From: Candidatus Tantalella remota
GTDB lineage: Bacteria; Omnitrophota; Gorgyraeia; Tantalellales; Tantalellaceae
Direction: 5' to 3'
DNA: 39,744 nt
Assembly (NCBI GenBank): GCA_030765685.1
Contig: JAVCCB010000042.1
Coordinates: 1-39,744 of the forward strand
Made by a program: the position numbers and the translations under genes
Shown: piece by piece, positions 7,898-14,918 of the stretch
How positions within the stretch are numbered: the stretch's first letter is position 1
Layout of the letters: the number at the start of each line of letters is the position of its first letter
The notes under the pieces: model-generated
The model's input: the letters and a program-made list of their open reading frames with translations, nothing else
What the model was told of the DNA's origin: nothing
The model's database searches: none

Positions 7898-8853
7898 GCA
7901 TTTCCAGGGCAAAGAAGGTCTTGATCAATGAGAGCAAAGCCATAGCCAAGCTTGCCGGAAGGGTGGATGGTAAGTTCGAAAAAATAATTAAACTTTTGGC
8001 CGGAATAAAAGGGCGCGTGATAGTAACGGGTATGGGTAAGCCCGGTTTCATAGCCCAGAAAGTCTCGGCTACGATGTCGTCTACCGGAACTCCTTCGCTT
8101 TACCTGCACCCGGCGGAAGCCCTTCACGGGGATCTCGGGCGCGTTACCGCCGATGACGTGGTGCTGGCGTTCTCGAACAGCGGAGAGACCGAAGAGGTCG
8201 TAAAGCTTATACCGATAATAAAAAAAATAGGAGCCAAGATGGTAGCCGTCACGGGAAAAGTGAAGTCCGCCTTGGCCGTGAACAGTGATTTTGTTCTAGA
8301 TAGTTCCGTGGACAAGGAGGCTGACCCGATGGGGCTGGCCCCTACCACATCGACCACGGTTATGCTCGCCTGGGGTGACGCCCTGGCTGTAGCCCTTCTT
8401 GAAAAGAAAAATTTCACACCTAAGGATTTCGCATTGTATCATCCCGGAGGGGCCCTGGGGAAACGTCTCCTCTTGAGTGTGGGGGATATAATGAGGCCTA
8501 AGGGTGAGACCCCGACAGTAACCGAGAATGCTAAAGTGAAGGACGTTCTGCTTAAGATAACAGGGATGCATGCCGGTTGCGCGATCGTTGTGGACAGTAA
8601 AAAGAAACTGGCGGGGATATTCACCGATGGTGACCTGAGGAGATGTTTTGAAGAAGGTGAAGGCCTTCTTAACCGCAAGGTCAAGGAAGTGATGACAAAA
8701 TCTCCGATAACTATAACTCAGGAACGTTTGGCGGCTGAAGCGTTCGACATACTCAGAGACAAAGAGATAGACGAAATACCGGTTGTGGACGGCAAGGGCC
8801 ACCCCGTGGGCATACTGGACGTGCAGGATATTTTGAAAGCAGGACTAGTATAA
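7894..8853 (+). CDS. kdsD: D-arabinose-5-phosphate isomerase (KpsF/GutQ family)
   Basis: SIS sugar-isomerase domain (about residues 30-170) followed by two CBS domains (about 200-319); 319 aa, typical. Seen: RVIVTGMGKPGFIAQKVSATM, SLYLHPAEALHGDLG, AFSNSGETEEV, and the tail of the SIS domain YHPGGALGKRLL, followed by VGDIM and VMTKSP, which open the CBS repeats. It converts ribulose-5-phosphate to arabinose-5-phosphate, the KdsA substrate. It sits directly between kdsA and kdsC with a 4-bp overlap, matching the order of the pathway. Confidence 0.95.
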   Translation: MSISRAKKVLINESKAIAKLAGRVDGKFEKIIKLLAGIKGRVIVTGMGKPGFIAQKVSATMSSTGTPSLYLHPAEALHGDLGRVTADDVVLAFSNSGETEEVVKLIPIIKKIGAKMVAVTGKVKSALAVNSDFVLDSSVDKEADPMGLAPTTSTTVMLAWGDALAVALLEKKNFTPKDFALYHPGGALGKRLLLSVGDIMRPKGETPTVTENAKVKDVLLKITGMHAGCAIVVDSKKKLAGIFTDGDLRRCFEEGEGLLNRKVKEVMTKSPITITQERLAAEAFDILRDKEIDEIPVVDGKGHPVGILDVQDILKAGLV

Positions 8854-8860
8854 AAGAGCA

Positions 8861-8930
8861 GGTTTAGGTTAAGGTTAAGATTAAGTGGCAGGAAACAGTT
8901 CTTAACCTCAATCTTAATCTCAACCTTTAG
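8861..8930. repeat. GGTTAA-type hexamer inverted array between kdsD and kdsC
   Basis: GGTTTA, GGTTAA, GGTTAA and GATTAA units (8861-8885) are answered after a short loop by CTTAACC, TCAATC, TTAATC and TCAACC units (8901-8926), a long imperfect hairpin. It is nearly the same as the elements after kdsB and proS. Confidence 0.65.
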
Positions 8931-8944
8931 ATGAGAGGATTAAT

Positions 8945-9487
8945 ATGACTACAGACTATTCTCCTGATGTTATTGAGAGGGCTAAAAAAATAAAGATCCT
9001 GGTTCTTGACGTGGACGGAGTCCTTACTGACGGCAAGATAATATACGGAAACTACGGAGACGAAATAAAGAATTTTGACGTAAGCGACGGACTCGGCGTA
9101 TATCTTGTCCGAAAAGCGGGGATGAAATGCGTGATCCTGACGGCAAAAACGTCACGAGTCGTGGCCAAAAGGACCAAAGAGCTGAGAATAGATAAATTGT
9201 ACCAGGGGTTTCACTATAAGATAGACGCGCTAAGAAAGATCAGAAGGCAATTCAGGGTAACGGATGACCAGATATGTTTTGTGGGAGACGACCTTATAGA
9301 TATCCCTGTCCTGAAAAGAGTGGGGCTTGCGGTATCTCCTCCGGGAGCGATGGAGGAAGTTAAGCCCTTTTCGCATTTGATCACGGAAAAGAACGGCGGC
9401 AGGGGCGCGGTCAGGGAAGTCTGTGATTTTCTGCTCAAAGCACAGGGGAAATGGGACGAAGTAACAGAAAGGTATTTTAACGATTAG
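8945..9487 (+). CDS. kdsC: 3-deoxy-D-manno-octulosonate 8-phosphate phosphatase
   Basis: HAD-superfamily phosphatase of the KdsC type, 180 aa with no cap domain. Seen: LVLDVDGVLTDGKI (nucleophile DxD), GLGVYLVRKAGMKCVILTAKTS (motif II Thr), and CFVGDDLIDIPVLKRVGLAVSP (motif IV Asp pair), ending in a GGRGAVREVCDFLL tail that is characteristic of KdsC. It removes the phosphate from Kdo-8-P to give Kdo for KdsB, completing the pathway within the cluster. ATG 8945 follows GAGAGG. queD starts 4 bp after its stop. Confidence 0.95.
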   Translation: MTTDYSPDVIERAKKIKILVLDVDGVLTDGKIIYGNYGDEIKNFDVSDGLGVYLVRKAGMKCVILTAKTSRVVAKRTKELRIDKLYQGFHYKIDALRKIRRQFRVTDDQICFVGDDLIDIPVLKRVGLAVSPPGAMEEVKPFSHLITEKNGGRGAVREVCDFLLKAQGKWDEVTERYFND

Positions 9488-9491
9488 TGCT

Positions 9492-9854
9492 ATGTATACG
9501 GTAAAAGTCAGAGCAAATTTTAGCAGCGCGCATAACCTCAGGGATTATAAAGGCAAATGCGAGGACCTCCACGGACATAACTGGAAGGTCGAGGTAGCGG
9601 TCTCTTCCGAGTCGCTTAATAAGACGGGTATGGTCGTAGACTTTAAGGACCTCAAAAAATTCCTCAATGAGGTCATGGAGGAGCTTGATCACACGAACCT
9701 GAACGATCTGGCGCCTTTCTCGACCATTAATCCTACATCCGAGAACATCGCTAAATACGTATATGATGAGATATCCGCTAAGGATAAGGAGCTTAGGGTA
9801 CAGTATGTTACCGTATGGGAGACGGATACGTCGGAGGCTACGTATAGTGTATGA
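9492..9854 (+). CDS. queD: 6-carboxy-5,6,7,8-tetrahydropterin synthase
   Basis: QueD/PTPS family, 120 aa. Zinc ligands are visible as H14 (FSSAHNL), H27 and H29 (DLHGHNW), with catalytic C23 just before; DHTNLND and WETDTSEATY complete the family pattern. It converts dihydroneopterin triphosphate to 6-carboxytetrahydropterin, the first committed step to the 7-deazaguanine base of queuosine. Start ATG 9492 lies 4 bp after kdsC, so the queuosine genes appear to be read on from the Kdo operon. FolE (GTP cyclohydrolase) is not in the window. Confidence 0.96.
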   Translation: MYTVKVRANFSSAHNLRDYKGKCEDLHGHNWKVEVAVSSESLNKTGMVVDFKDLKKFLNEVMEELDHTNLNDLAPFSTINPTSENIAKYVYDEISAKDKELRVQYVTVWETDTSEATYSV

Positions 9855-9864
9855 AGGGCGCTAT

Positions 9865-9938
9865 TTTAGATTCTCGATACTTGGTTCTTGATTCTCGGTG
9901 ATGATTTAACGAGTATCTAGGATCTAGTATCTAACTTG
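9865..9938. repeat. Opposed heptamer arrays between queD and queC
   Basis: GATTCTC, GATACTT, GGTTCTT and GATTCTC units (9871-9898) are opposed by GTATCTA and GGATCTA units (9912-9932), giving an imperfect hairpin. Apart from this the 94-bp gap holds no visible signal. Confidence 0.6.
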
Positions 9939-9948
9939 AATTTTTACT

Positions 9949-10650
9949 ATGAATAAAGCAATTGTCTTATTATCGGGAGGTATGGATTCTGCGGTCACGC
10001 TTTTTATGGCCATGAAAGAGTATGAATGTCATGCCCTCATATTTAATTACGGACAGAAAGCCCTCAAAGAGGTTGATATGGCTGCGCGGGTATCGGAAAA
10101 AGCGAAAGTACCGTTCACGATGTTGAATATATCCATGCCCTGGGAAGGAAGTGCTCTTCTTGATGAGACGATAGCCGTTCCGGAAAAAGGGGCAAGCACT
10201 TCCGGAAGTATACCGTCTACGTATGTTCCGGCAAGGAATATTATTTTTTTGAGTTACGGTGTTTCTTACGCGGAAGCCATAGGCGCCGAAACGGTCTTTA
10301 TCGGTGCCCATCAGATGGATTTTTCGAATTATCCGGATTGCCGGGGTGAGTTTTTCGAAGCTTTTCAGGAGATGGTCCGGAGGGGCACAAAGCAGGGAGT
10401 AGAGGGTAACGGCGTAAAAATAGCCACCCCCGTCCTTAATATGGCAAAAAAAGATATCCTGAGTGAAGGGCTGCGACTTGGTGTTCCTTTTGAAGATACG
10501 TGGTCGTGTTACACAGGAGATGAGGATCCCTGCGGGAAATGTGAATCGTGTCATTTTAGAGAGGAAGCCTTCGCGGCGGCAGGCATTGATGACCCGTTGA
10601 TATCAAAGAAAAGCGGATCCGCCTTCGCCAAGGCTATGGCGGACAAGTAG
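9949..10650 (+). CDS. queC: 7-cyano-7-deazaguanine synthase, with repeat-derived C-terminus
   Basis: QueC converts 7-carboxy-7-deazaguanine to preQ0 with ATP and ammonia. The N-terminal PP-loop is SGGMDS (residues 9-14); STYVPARNIIFLSYG and GAHQMDFSNYPDCR are family motifs; the zinc site is C187, C195, C198 and C201 (DPCGKCESC). The domain ends near residue 217. The last dozen residues, GSAFAKAMADK, are encoded by a palindromic repeat (10615-10647) that ends exactly at the stop codon, so the native C-terminus seems to have been replaced or extended by repeat insertion. Function should be unaffected because the zinc site is complete. Confidence 0.95.
   Translation: MNKAIVLLSGGMDSAVTLFMAMKEYECHALIFNYGQKALKEVDMAARVSEKAKVPFTMLNISMPWEGSALLDETIAVPEKGASTSGSIPSTYVPARNIIFLSYGVSYAEAIGAETVFIGAHQMDFSNYPDCRGEFFEAFQEMVRRGTKQGVEGNGVKIATPVLNMAKKDILSEGLRLGVPFEDTWSCYTGDEDPCGKCESCHFREEAFAAAGIDDPLISKKSGSAFAKAMADK
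10615..10647 (+). repeat. Palindromic repeat translated at the QueC C-terminus
   Basis: Nested inverted repeat: outer TCCGCC pairs with GGCGGA and inner GCC pairs with GGC around an AA loop. It reads GSAFAKAMADK in the queC frame. A close relative occurs three times inside nusA. Confidence 0.75.
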
Positions 10651-10669
10651 CGGTTAGCGTAGAGGGACA

Positions 10670-11398
10670 ATGCGAAATACGAAATACGATATACGATATA
10701 CGAAACACGACGAAGCCGGAATATCAGAGATATTTCTCTCATATCAGGGCGAAGGTCCCTTTGTGGGAAGCCGCCAGCTATTTGTCCGTTTCTATGGTTG
10801 CAATCTTAACTGCGAATATTGCGATACGTCCCTTGAGAGCTACAAATGTTTTTCAAGAGAAGCTTTGTTGGGGAAGGTGCTTGATTTTGATGACGATTAT
10901 AACGAGCTGACTCTCACGGGAGGGGAGCCGCTGTTGCACGCGGATTTTATCAGGGGATTCCTGACACTTTTTAAAAGGCACAGAGACCATAAAGTCTATC
11001 TGGAGACTAACGGGACGCTGCCGGAGAAGATGAAAAAGATAATAGATCTTGTTGATACGATAGCGATGGATGTTAAACTTCCTTCATCGTCCGGATCTAA
11101 GAGCGGCATGTGGAACGAGCATGCCGAGTCGATAGACATAGCGGCGCAGAAGGAGCTTGTGGTAAAAGCGGTAGTCACCGCCTCTACCACCATGGATGAC
11201 ATTAAAAAGATGGGTGGGATATTGTCCGGCACCGAAAGAGGGCCCGTGATCGTATTGCAGCCCGTTACTCCGGTGAACGAAAACGTCGGCGTTCCGGACG
11301 GGGAGATGATGTCATATTTTAAGGCTTATTTGAAAAAAGAAACCGGCCTGGAGACGGTAGTGCTAGGCCAGGTTCATAAATATTTGGGAATTAGATAG
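10670..11398 (+). CDS. queE: 7-carboxy-7-deazaguanine synthase (radical SAM)
   Basis: Radical SAM enzyme, 242 aa, that contracts 6-carboxytetrahydropterin to 7-carboxy-7-deazaguanine. The [4Fe-4S] cysteines are C44, C48 and C51 (GCNLNCEYCD, C-x3-C-x2-C). FLSYQGEGPFVGSRQLFVRF upstream and LTLTGGEPLL, YLETNGTLP and AMDVKLPSS downstream are the QueE signatures. The first 14 residues are encoded by an array of CGAAATA/CGATATA heptamers that also contains the ATG; the conserved protein begins around residue 17. AGAGGG just upstream supports ATG 10670. It lies 19 bp after queC. Confidence 0.95.
   Translation: MRNTKYDIRYTKHDEAGISEIFLSYQGEGPFVGSRQLFVRFYGCNLNCEYCDTSLESYKCFSREALLGKVLDFDDDYNELTLTGGEPLLHADFIRGFLTLFKRHRDHKVYLETNGTLPEKMKKIIDLVDTIAMDVKLPSSSGSKSGMWNEHAESIDIAAQKELVVKAVVTASTTMDDIKKMGGILSGTERGPVIVLQPVTPVNENVGVPDGEMMSYFKAYLKKETGLETVVLGQVHKYLGIR
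10671..10711 (+). repeat. Heptamer array covering the queE start
   Basis: Five consecutive 7-bp units: CGAAATA twice, CGATATA twice, then CGAAACA. It begins one base into the queE start codon and is translated as a basic, Tyr-rich N-terminal extension. Confidence 0.75.
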
Positions 11399-11445
11399 CG
11401 TGGAGCAGGGGGCATGGAGCGGGGAGTGTCCGAGAAGGGTTTTAC

Positions 11446-11478
11446 CCAATACTCAATACCCGATACTCGATATCGGAT
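11446..11478. repeat. Heptamer array between queE and queF
   Basis: AATACTC, AATACCC, GATACTC and GATATCG units in a 95-bp gap. The rest of the gap (11399-11445) is G-rich with repeated GGAGC-type words and no clear gene or promoter. Confidence 0.55.
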
Positions 11479-11493
11479 AAAAGGAAAAATACT

Positions 11494-11895
11494 ATGAAAA
11501 AGAATTCAAAGAAAAAATCATACGAGGGTCTTCAGGGGGATATCAGAAAACTTAAACTCCCCAAGGTAGATGTCTGGAGCAATAAATATCCGGAGAAAAA
11601 CTATACCGTCAGTTTTGATACGGACGAGTTTACCTGTATATGTCCAAAGACGGGACTTCCGGATTTCGCTCAAATTTTTATAGAATATTCTCCCTCGGAA
11701 AAATGTGTGGAACTTAAATCTTTCAAGGAATACCTTTTCGCGTACAGGGATGTGGGCATTTTTCATGAGCATGTCGTCAACCGTGTTCTTGAAGACCTTG
11801 TAAAGTCGACCTTACCTCGCTGGATGAAAGTAACGGGAATATTCAATATCCGTGGCGGGATAACGACGACAGTGGAAGCGGAATACAAAGAATGA
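11494..11895 (+). CDS. queF: NADPH-dependent 7-cyano-7-deazaguanine reductase (preQ1 synthase)
   Basis: Short, single-domain QueF (Bacillus-type, 133 aa) of the tunnelling-fold superfamily. It reduces the preQ0 nitrile to the preQ1 amine. Seen: FTCICPKTGLPDFA with nucleophile C50 and D57 at the same 7-residue spacing as the characterised B. subtilis enzyme, then the QueF motif VELKSFKEYLFAYRDVGIFHEHV and a C-terminal RGGITTTVEAEY. With queD, queC and queE it completes the preQ1 branch. The stop overlaps the acyltransferase start by 4 bp, so queuosine and lipid A genes are coupled. Confidence 0.95.
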   Translation: MKKNSKKKSYEGLQGDIRKLKLPKVDVWSNKYPEKNYTVSFDTDEFTCICPKTGLPDFAQIFIEYSPSEKCVELKSFKEYLFAYRDVGIFHEHVVNRVLEDLVKSTLPRWMKVTGIFNIRGGITTTVEAEYKE

Positions 11896-12821
11896 AAATA
11901 AAAACACGACGATATTACTTATATTATTTAGCGAGAATATTGTTCTTTGTCATAAGTATCGTTCCCAGGCAGATAAGTCTTTTCCTGGCTTCCGCGCTGG
12001 GGAAGGGCGCGTTCAGACTGCTCGAAAAAGAGAGAAGCATAGCAGTAGGAAATCTCGATGAAGTTATGGGCGGAAGTCACCGGGAAAACGTTCGCATCGC
12101 CGAGGGCGTGTTCAGCAATATGGCCAAGAACGGGGCGGACTGGATAAAGATGATGTCCATTTCCAAAAGCGGTATCCAGCGTATGGTCACTGAAGTGCAC
12201 GGGCTTGACAACCTTCATGAGGCTCTTGAGAAAGGTAAGGGGGTAATAGGCCTGGGTTCACATTTCGGTAACTGGGAACTTCTTCTCATATATTTGAGCA
12301 CCAAAGGATATAAGGGCGCGGTGGTAGGAAGAAGGATATACTTTCATAAGTATGACAAGCTTATCACGCGGCTCAGGAACCGTTTTGGGACACCTGTGAT
12401 ATACAGGGATGAATCACCCAAAAAATCTCTCAGAGTACTTAGGGATGGCGGTATCCTGGGGATCCTTGCTGACCAGGATGTGGACAGTGTCGAGGGAGTC
12501 TTCGTGGATTTTTTTGGAAAACCCGCGTTTACGCCTACGGCGCCGGTAAAACTGAGTATGGCAACGGGAGCGCCTCTATTGCCGGGGTTTATGATACGTA
12601 AGCCTGATAACACATATAAGATGGTATGGGAGAAACCCATATCATCGCCTCAGGGTAAGGATAAGGAAGAGGATGTCCTGAGGCTCACGCAGGAATGGAC
12701 GGCTGTCCTGGAAAAGTACATCCGGGAATATCCGGACCAGTGGGTATGGCTGCACCGCAGATGGAAGAGCAGTCCCCCGGAAACCGAACCGGTAAGTCAG
12801 GAAGCCGGAGAAAAAGCATAA
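11892..12821 (+). CDS. Lipid A late acyltransferase family protein (LpxL/LpxM/HtrB type)
   Basis: LpxL/HtrB-family acyltransferase, 309 aa. An N-terminal hydrophobic stretch (about residues 10-35) would anchor it to the inner membrane. The catalytic H-x4-E motif is visible as GSHFGNWEL (H124, E129); GILADQDVDS..GVFVDFFGKPAFTPTAPVKLS is the family's second conserved block, and YPDQWVWLHRRWK is the typical C-terminus. It would add a secondary acyl chain to Kdo2-lipid IVA or a similar precursor, which fits the adjacent Kdo and Lpt genes. Which position it acylates cannot be told. It overlaps queF by 4 bp. Confidence 0.9.
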   Translation: MKIKTRRYYLYYLARILFFVISIVPRQISLFLASALGKGAFRLLEKERSIAVGNLDEVMGGSHRENVRIAEGVFSNMAKNGADWIKMMSISKSGIQRMVTEVHGLDNLHEALEKGKGVIGLGSHFGNWELLLIYLSTKGYKGAVVGRRIYFHKYDKLITRLRNRFGTPVIYRDESPKKSLRVLRDGGILGILADQDVDSVEGVFVDFFGKPAFTPTAPVKLSMATGAPLLPGFMIRKPDNTYKMVWEKPISSPQGKDKEEDVLRLTQEWTAVLEKYIREYPDQWVWLHRRWKSSPPETEPVSQEAGEKA

Positions 12822-12840
12822 AAAAGATATCGGATATAAA

Positions 12841-13725
12841 ATGAAAAAGAAGATCATATGGATAGTCATCATTGTTCTTGTCGCCGCGGGTATATGGTTC
12901 TACCGGTGTCGGAATAATGAGAAAAAGGCGTCGTCAAATGTCGCCGCCTTCGCAAAAGACTCGAAATCCACAGGTCTTGAGCAGAAAATATTTTCGTTCA
13001 CTATTGACGGGCGCAGTCCCACCGGCGCGAACCAATGGCATCTGGAAGGTGAATCCGCCGAAATAATAGGAGATGATATACATCTCAATGATCTTAAGGC
13101 TGAGGTATACGGTGATGACGTAAAGGTCGACCTTAAATCGGACTTCGGTGTGTATAACAAAAAGAAAGGCGAGGTCGAGCTTATCGGTAATGTGAAAGTG
13201 GTGGCGGACAGCGGTTTCGAACTTGATACCGATCGCGCTACGTGGTCCCAGTCGACCAAAGAGATATCCACGGACGCTATAGTAGATATACGCGCTGAGG
13301 GGATGGTCGCGCGCGGCAAAGGCGGAATGGCTAATTCTGATGAAAGGACAGCGTTCCTGAAGGAGGATGTCACCGTAACCATAGAGCCGGATACGCGAGT
13401 GGATTGCGCGGGGTCCCTCGAAGTAAGGTACAACGATAATATAGCTATTTTTATGGATGACGTGAAGGTCAAAGATAAAGATGGCAATCTTTTCGCCGAC
13501 AAACTTACGGTAGAGTTCGATCCCGACACAAAGAAGCTGGCCAAGGTCATAGCGGAAGGTAACGTAAAAGTAAAACGGGGCAAGAGCTATACGATAAGCG
13601 AGAAGGCAGTGTACACTGAGAGCACTAAAAGCGCGAGGCTTGAGGGAAGGCCAAGGATAATTATAGACCCGACAGAACTTTCAAAACTTGAAAGTTTCGG
13701 GAAAGAAGAAACTCCGACAGAGTAA
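12841..13725 (+). CDS. lptC: LPS export protein LptC with LptA/OstA-like C-terminal extension
   Basis: 294 aa, longer than a typical LptC (about 190 aa). A single N-terminal membrane anchor (residues 4-21) leads into a periplasmic beta-rich region. Residues of about 45-130 look LptC-like (IFSFTIDGRSPTGANQWHLEG..AEII, LNDLKAEVYGDD). The remainder looks like OstA/LptA repeats (GNVKVVADSGFELDTDRATWS, ARGKGGMA..ERTAFL.EDVTV, NLFADKLTVEFDPDTKKLAKV, AEGNVKVKRG). It would take LPS from LptBFG and pass it along the periplasmic bridge. The combination suggests one protein covers LptC and part of the LptA bridge. lptB follows 17 bp later and no separate lptA lies between them. Confidence 0.82.
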   Translation: MKKKIIWIVIIVLVAAGIWFYRCRNNEKKASSNVAAFAKDSKSTGLEQKIFSFTIDGRSPTGANQWHLEGESAEIIGDDIHLNDLKAEVYGDDVKVDLKSDFGVYNKKKGEVELIGNVKVVADSGFELDTDRATWSQSTKEISTDAIVDIRAEGMVARGKGGMANSDERTAFLKEDVTVTIEPDTRVDCAGSLEVRYNDNIAIFMDDVKVKDKDGNLFADKLTVEFDPDTKKLAKVIAEGNVKVKRGKSYTISEKAVYTESTKSARLEGRPRIIIDPTELSKLESFGKEETPTE

Positions 13726-13742
13726 ATCCGGAAAGGGATAAT

Positions 13743-14465
13743 ATGCATCTTTTAGAGACAAGAGAACTGATAAAACAGTATGGTGGCAGAAGGGTCGTCA
13801 AAGGCGTGAGTATAAATGTCAGAAGGGGCGAGGTTGTAGGGCTTCTGGGACCTAACGGCGCGGGGAAGACAACAATGTTCTATATGATAACCGGTATAAT
13901 CCGACCGGACGAAGGGAAAGTCATCTTTGATAAGAAAGATATAACCAAGCTGCCCATACATCAGAGAGCCCGTTCCGGTATTGGGTATCTCTCGCAGGAG
14001 CCGTCCATTTTTCGAAAACTGACGGTGGAAGAGAACATTATGGCGATCATGGAGACGCTGGGGTTTCCCCGTAAAGAAAGGGACCGCCAGTTGGACAATC
14101 TTCTGAGCCAGCTCAAAATTGCACATCTAAGAAAAAGTAAGGCGTATACACTGTCCGGAGGAGAGAGAAGGCGTCTTGAGATCACCAGGACACTTGTAAC
14201 TAATCCCATGTTCATCCTTCTTGATGAGCCATTTAGCGGCATAGACCCCATAGCGGTGTATGACTGCCAGGAAGTCATTAGAGAGCTTAAGGAAATGGGT
14301 CTGGGAATCCTCTTAACGGACCATAATGTGAGGGAAACGCTGTCTATAACAGACCGTTCGTACATCATGTATGAAGGCAGAATACTGATAGCTGGAGAGA
14401 AAGAAAAACTGATAAACGACCCCAAGGCGAGAGAGATATACCTGGGAGAGCGTTTTAGTATGTAA
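13743..14465 (+). CDS. lptB: LPS export ABC transporter ATP-binding protein
   Basis: ABC ATPase of the LptB type, 240 aa. Walker A is GPNGAGKT (residues 36-43), Q-loop YLSQEPSIFRKLTVEENI, signature LSGGERRRLEITRTL, Walker B FILLDEPFSGIDPIAV and H-loop LLTDHNVRETL. The GIDPIAV and DHNVRETL phrases are characteristic of LptB rather than of amino-acid transporters. It powers extraction of LPS from the inner membrane with LptF and LptG, which are not in the window. In many bacteria rpoN and hpf follow lptB; here hpf follows but rpoN is absent. Confidence 0.96.
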   Translation: MHLLETRELIKQYGGRRVVKGVSINVRRGEVVGLLGPNGAGKTTMFYMITGIIRPDEGKVIFDKKDITKLPIHQRARSGIGYLSQEPSIFRKLTVEENIMAIMETLGFPRKERDRQLDNLLSQLKIAHLRKSKAYTLSGGERRRLEITRTLVTNPMFILLDEPFSGIDPIAVYDCQEVIRELKEMGLGILLTDHNVRETLSITDRSYIMYEGRILIAGEKEKLINDPKAREIYLGERFSM

Positions 14466-14466
14466 A

Positions 14467-14541
14467 TGAGCACATTACTTACGCTACCGAAGGGAGCGTA
14501 AGTAATAAGTGCGAATTTATCCTGAGCGAAGCGAAGGATCT
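14467..14541 (+). repeat. Two-hairpin post-stop element, copy A (after lptB)
   Basis: Begins TGAG one base after the lptB stop. Helix I: GCAC (14470-14473) with GTGC (14509-14512), then a 2-nt AA bulge on the 3' arm, then a perfect 12-bp helix ATTACTTACGCT with AGCGTAAGTAAT. A GAATTTATCC linker follows. Helix II: ATCCT with AGGAT, ending GGATCT. Same architecture as copies at 18637, 28605, 32870 and 38767. Confidence 0.8.
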
Positions 14542-14790
14542 CAGACCGAACGCAGTGAGGTCTATAGAGATCCGGGCAGCTACCGGAGGGAGTGTAAGTA
14601 ATAAGTGCGAATTTACCCCGCCCTTTTGTAAAAAGGGCGGGGTCTCAGACCGAACGAAAGTGAGGTCTATAGAGAAAGAAGTATGGAGCGAAAGCGACAT
14701 AAGTTGTTTAGCCGAATTTACCTCCACTACTTCGCTTTGCGAAGCAAAACGACGGGGGTCTACGCGGCAAATGGAGGGCACAGGCGTAGA
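14542..14790. repeat. Degenerate element cluster filling the lptB-hpf gap
   Basis: This is most of the 453-bp gap. It holds partial copies of the two-hairpin element: a 3' half-copy at about 14583-14652 with the ACCCCGCCCTTTT/AAAAGGGCGGGGT hairpin, and another 3' remnant at about 14687-14730. There are also two AGACCGAACG-type hairpins (14541-14565 and 14646-14670) and a CTTCGC/GCGAAG hairpin near 14731-14746. Two short ORFs cross it, but their sequence is translated repeat, not a protein family. Beyond 14790 there is a CTTTGTGA/TCACAAAG hairpin (14793-14814) and the hpf promoter. Confidence 0.7.
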
Positions 14791-14838
14791 AACTTTGTGA
14801 AAACAGTCACAAAGGGTGCTGAAAAGCTACAGAAGCTA

Positions 14839-14867
14839 TTGAAAAGCTACATATATAGTGGTATAGT
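14839..14867 (+). promoter_or_regulatory. Putative hpf promoter
   Basis: TTGAAA at 14839-14844, a 17-bp spacer and TATAGT at 14862-14867, about 50 nt before the hpf ATG. The TGAAAAGCTAC sequence just around the -35 occurs twice (14819 and 14840). Confidence 0.5.
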
Positions 14868-14918
14868 ATTTCGTTCTAATCGGAGCCAAGGGTGTTGTAA
14901 ACAAAATAAGGAGCAGAT

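Noticed and set aside
9855..9948. preQ1 riboswitch upstream of queC
   Set aside because: The gap is explained by opposed heptamer arrays; no preQ1-type pseudoknot pattern (short GC hairpin plus A-rich tail) was found.
10671..10711. CRISPR-like array at the queE start
   Set aside because: Units are 7 bp and contiguous with no spacers, so it is a simple tandem repeat.
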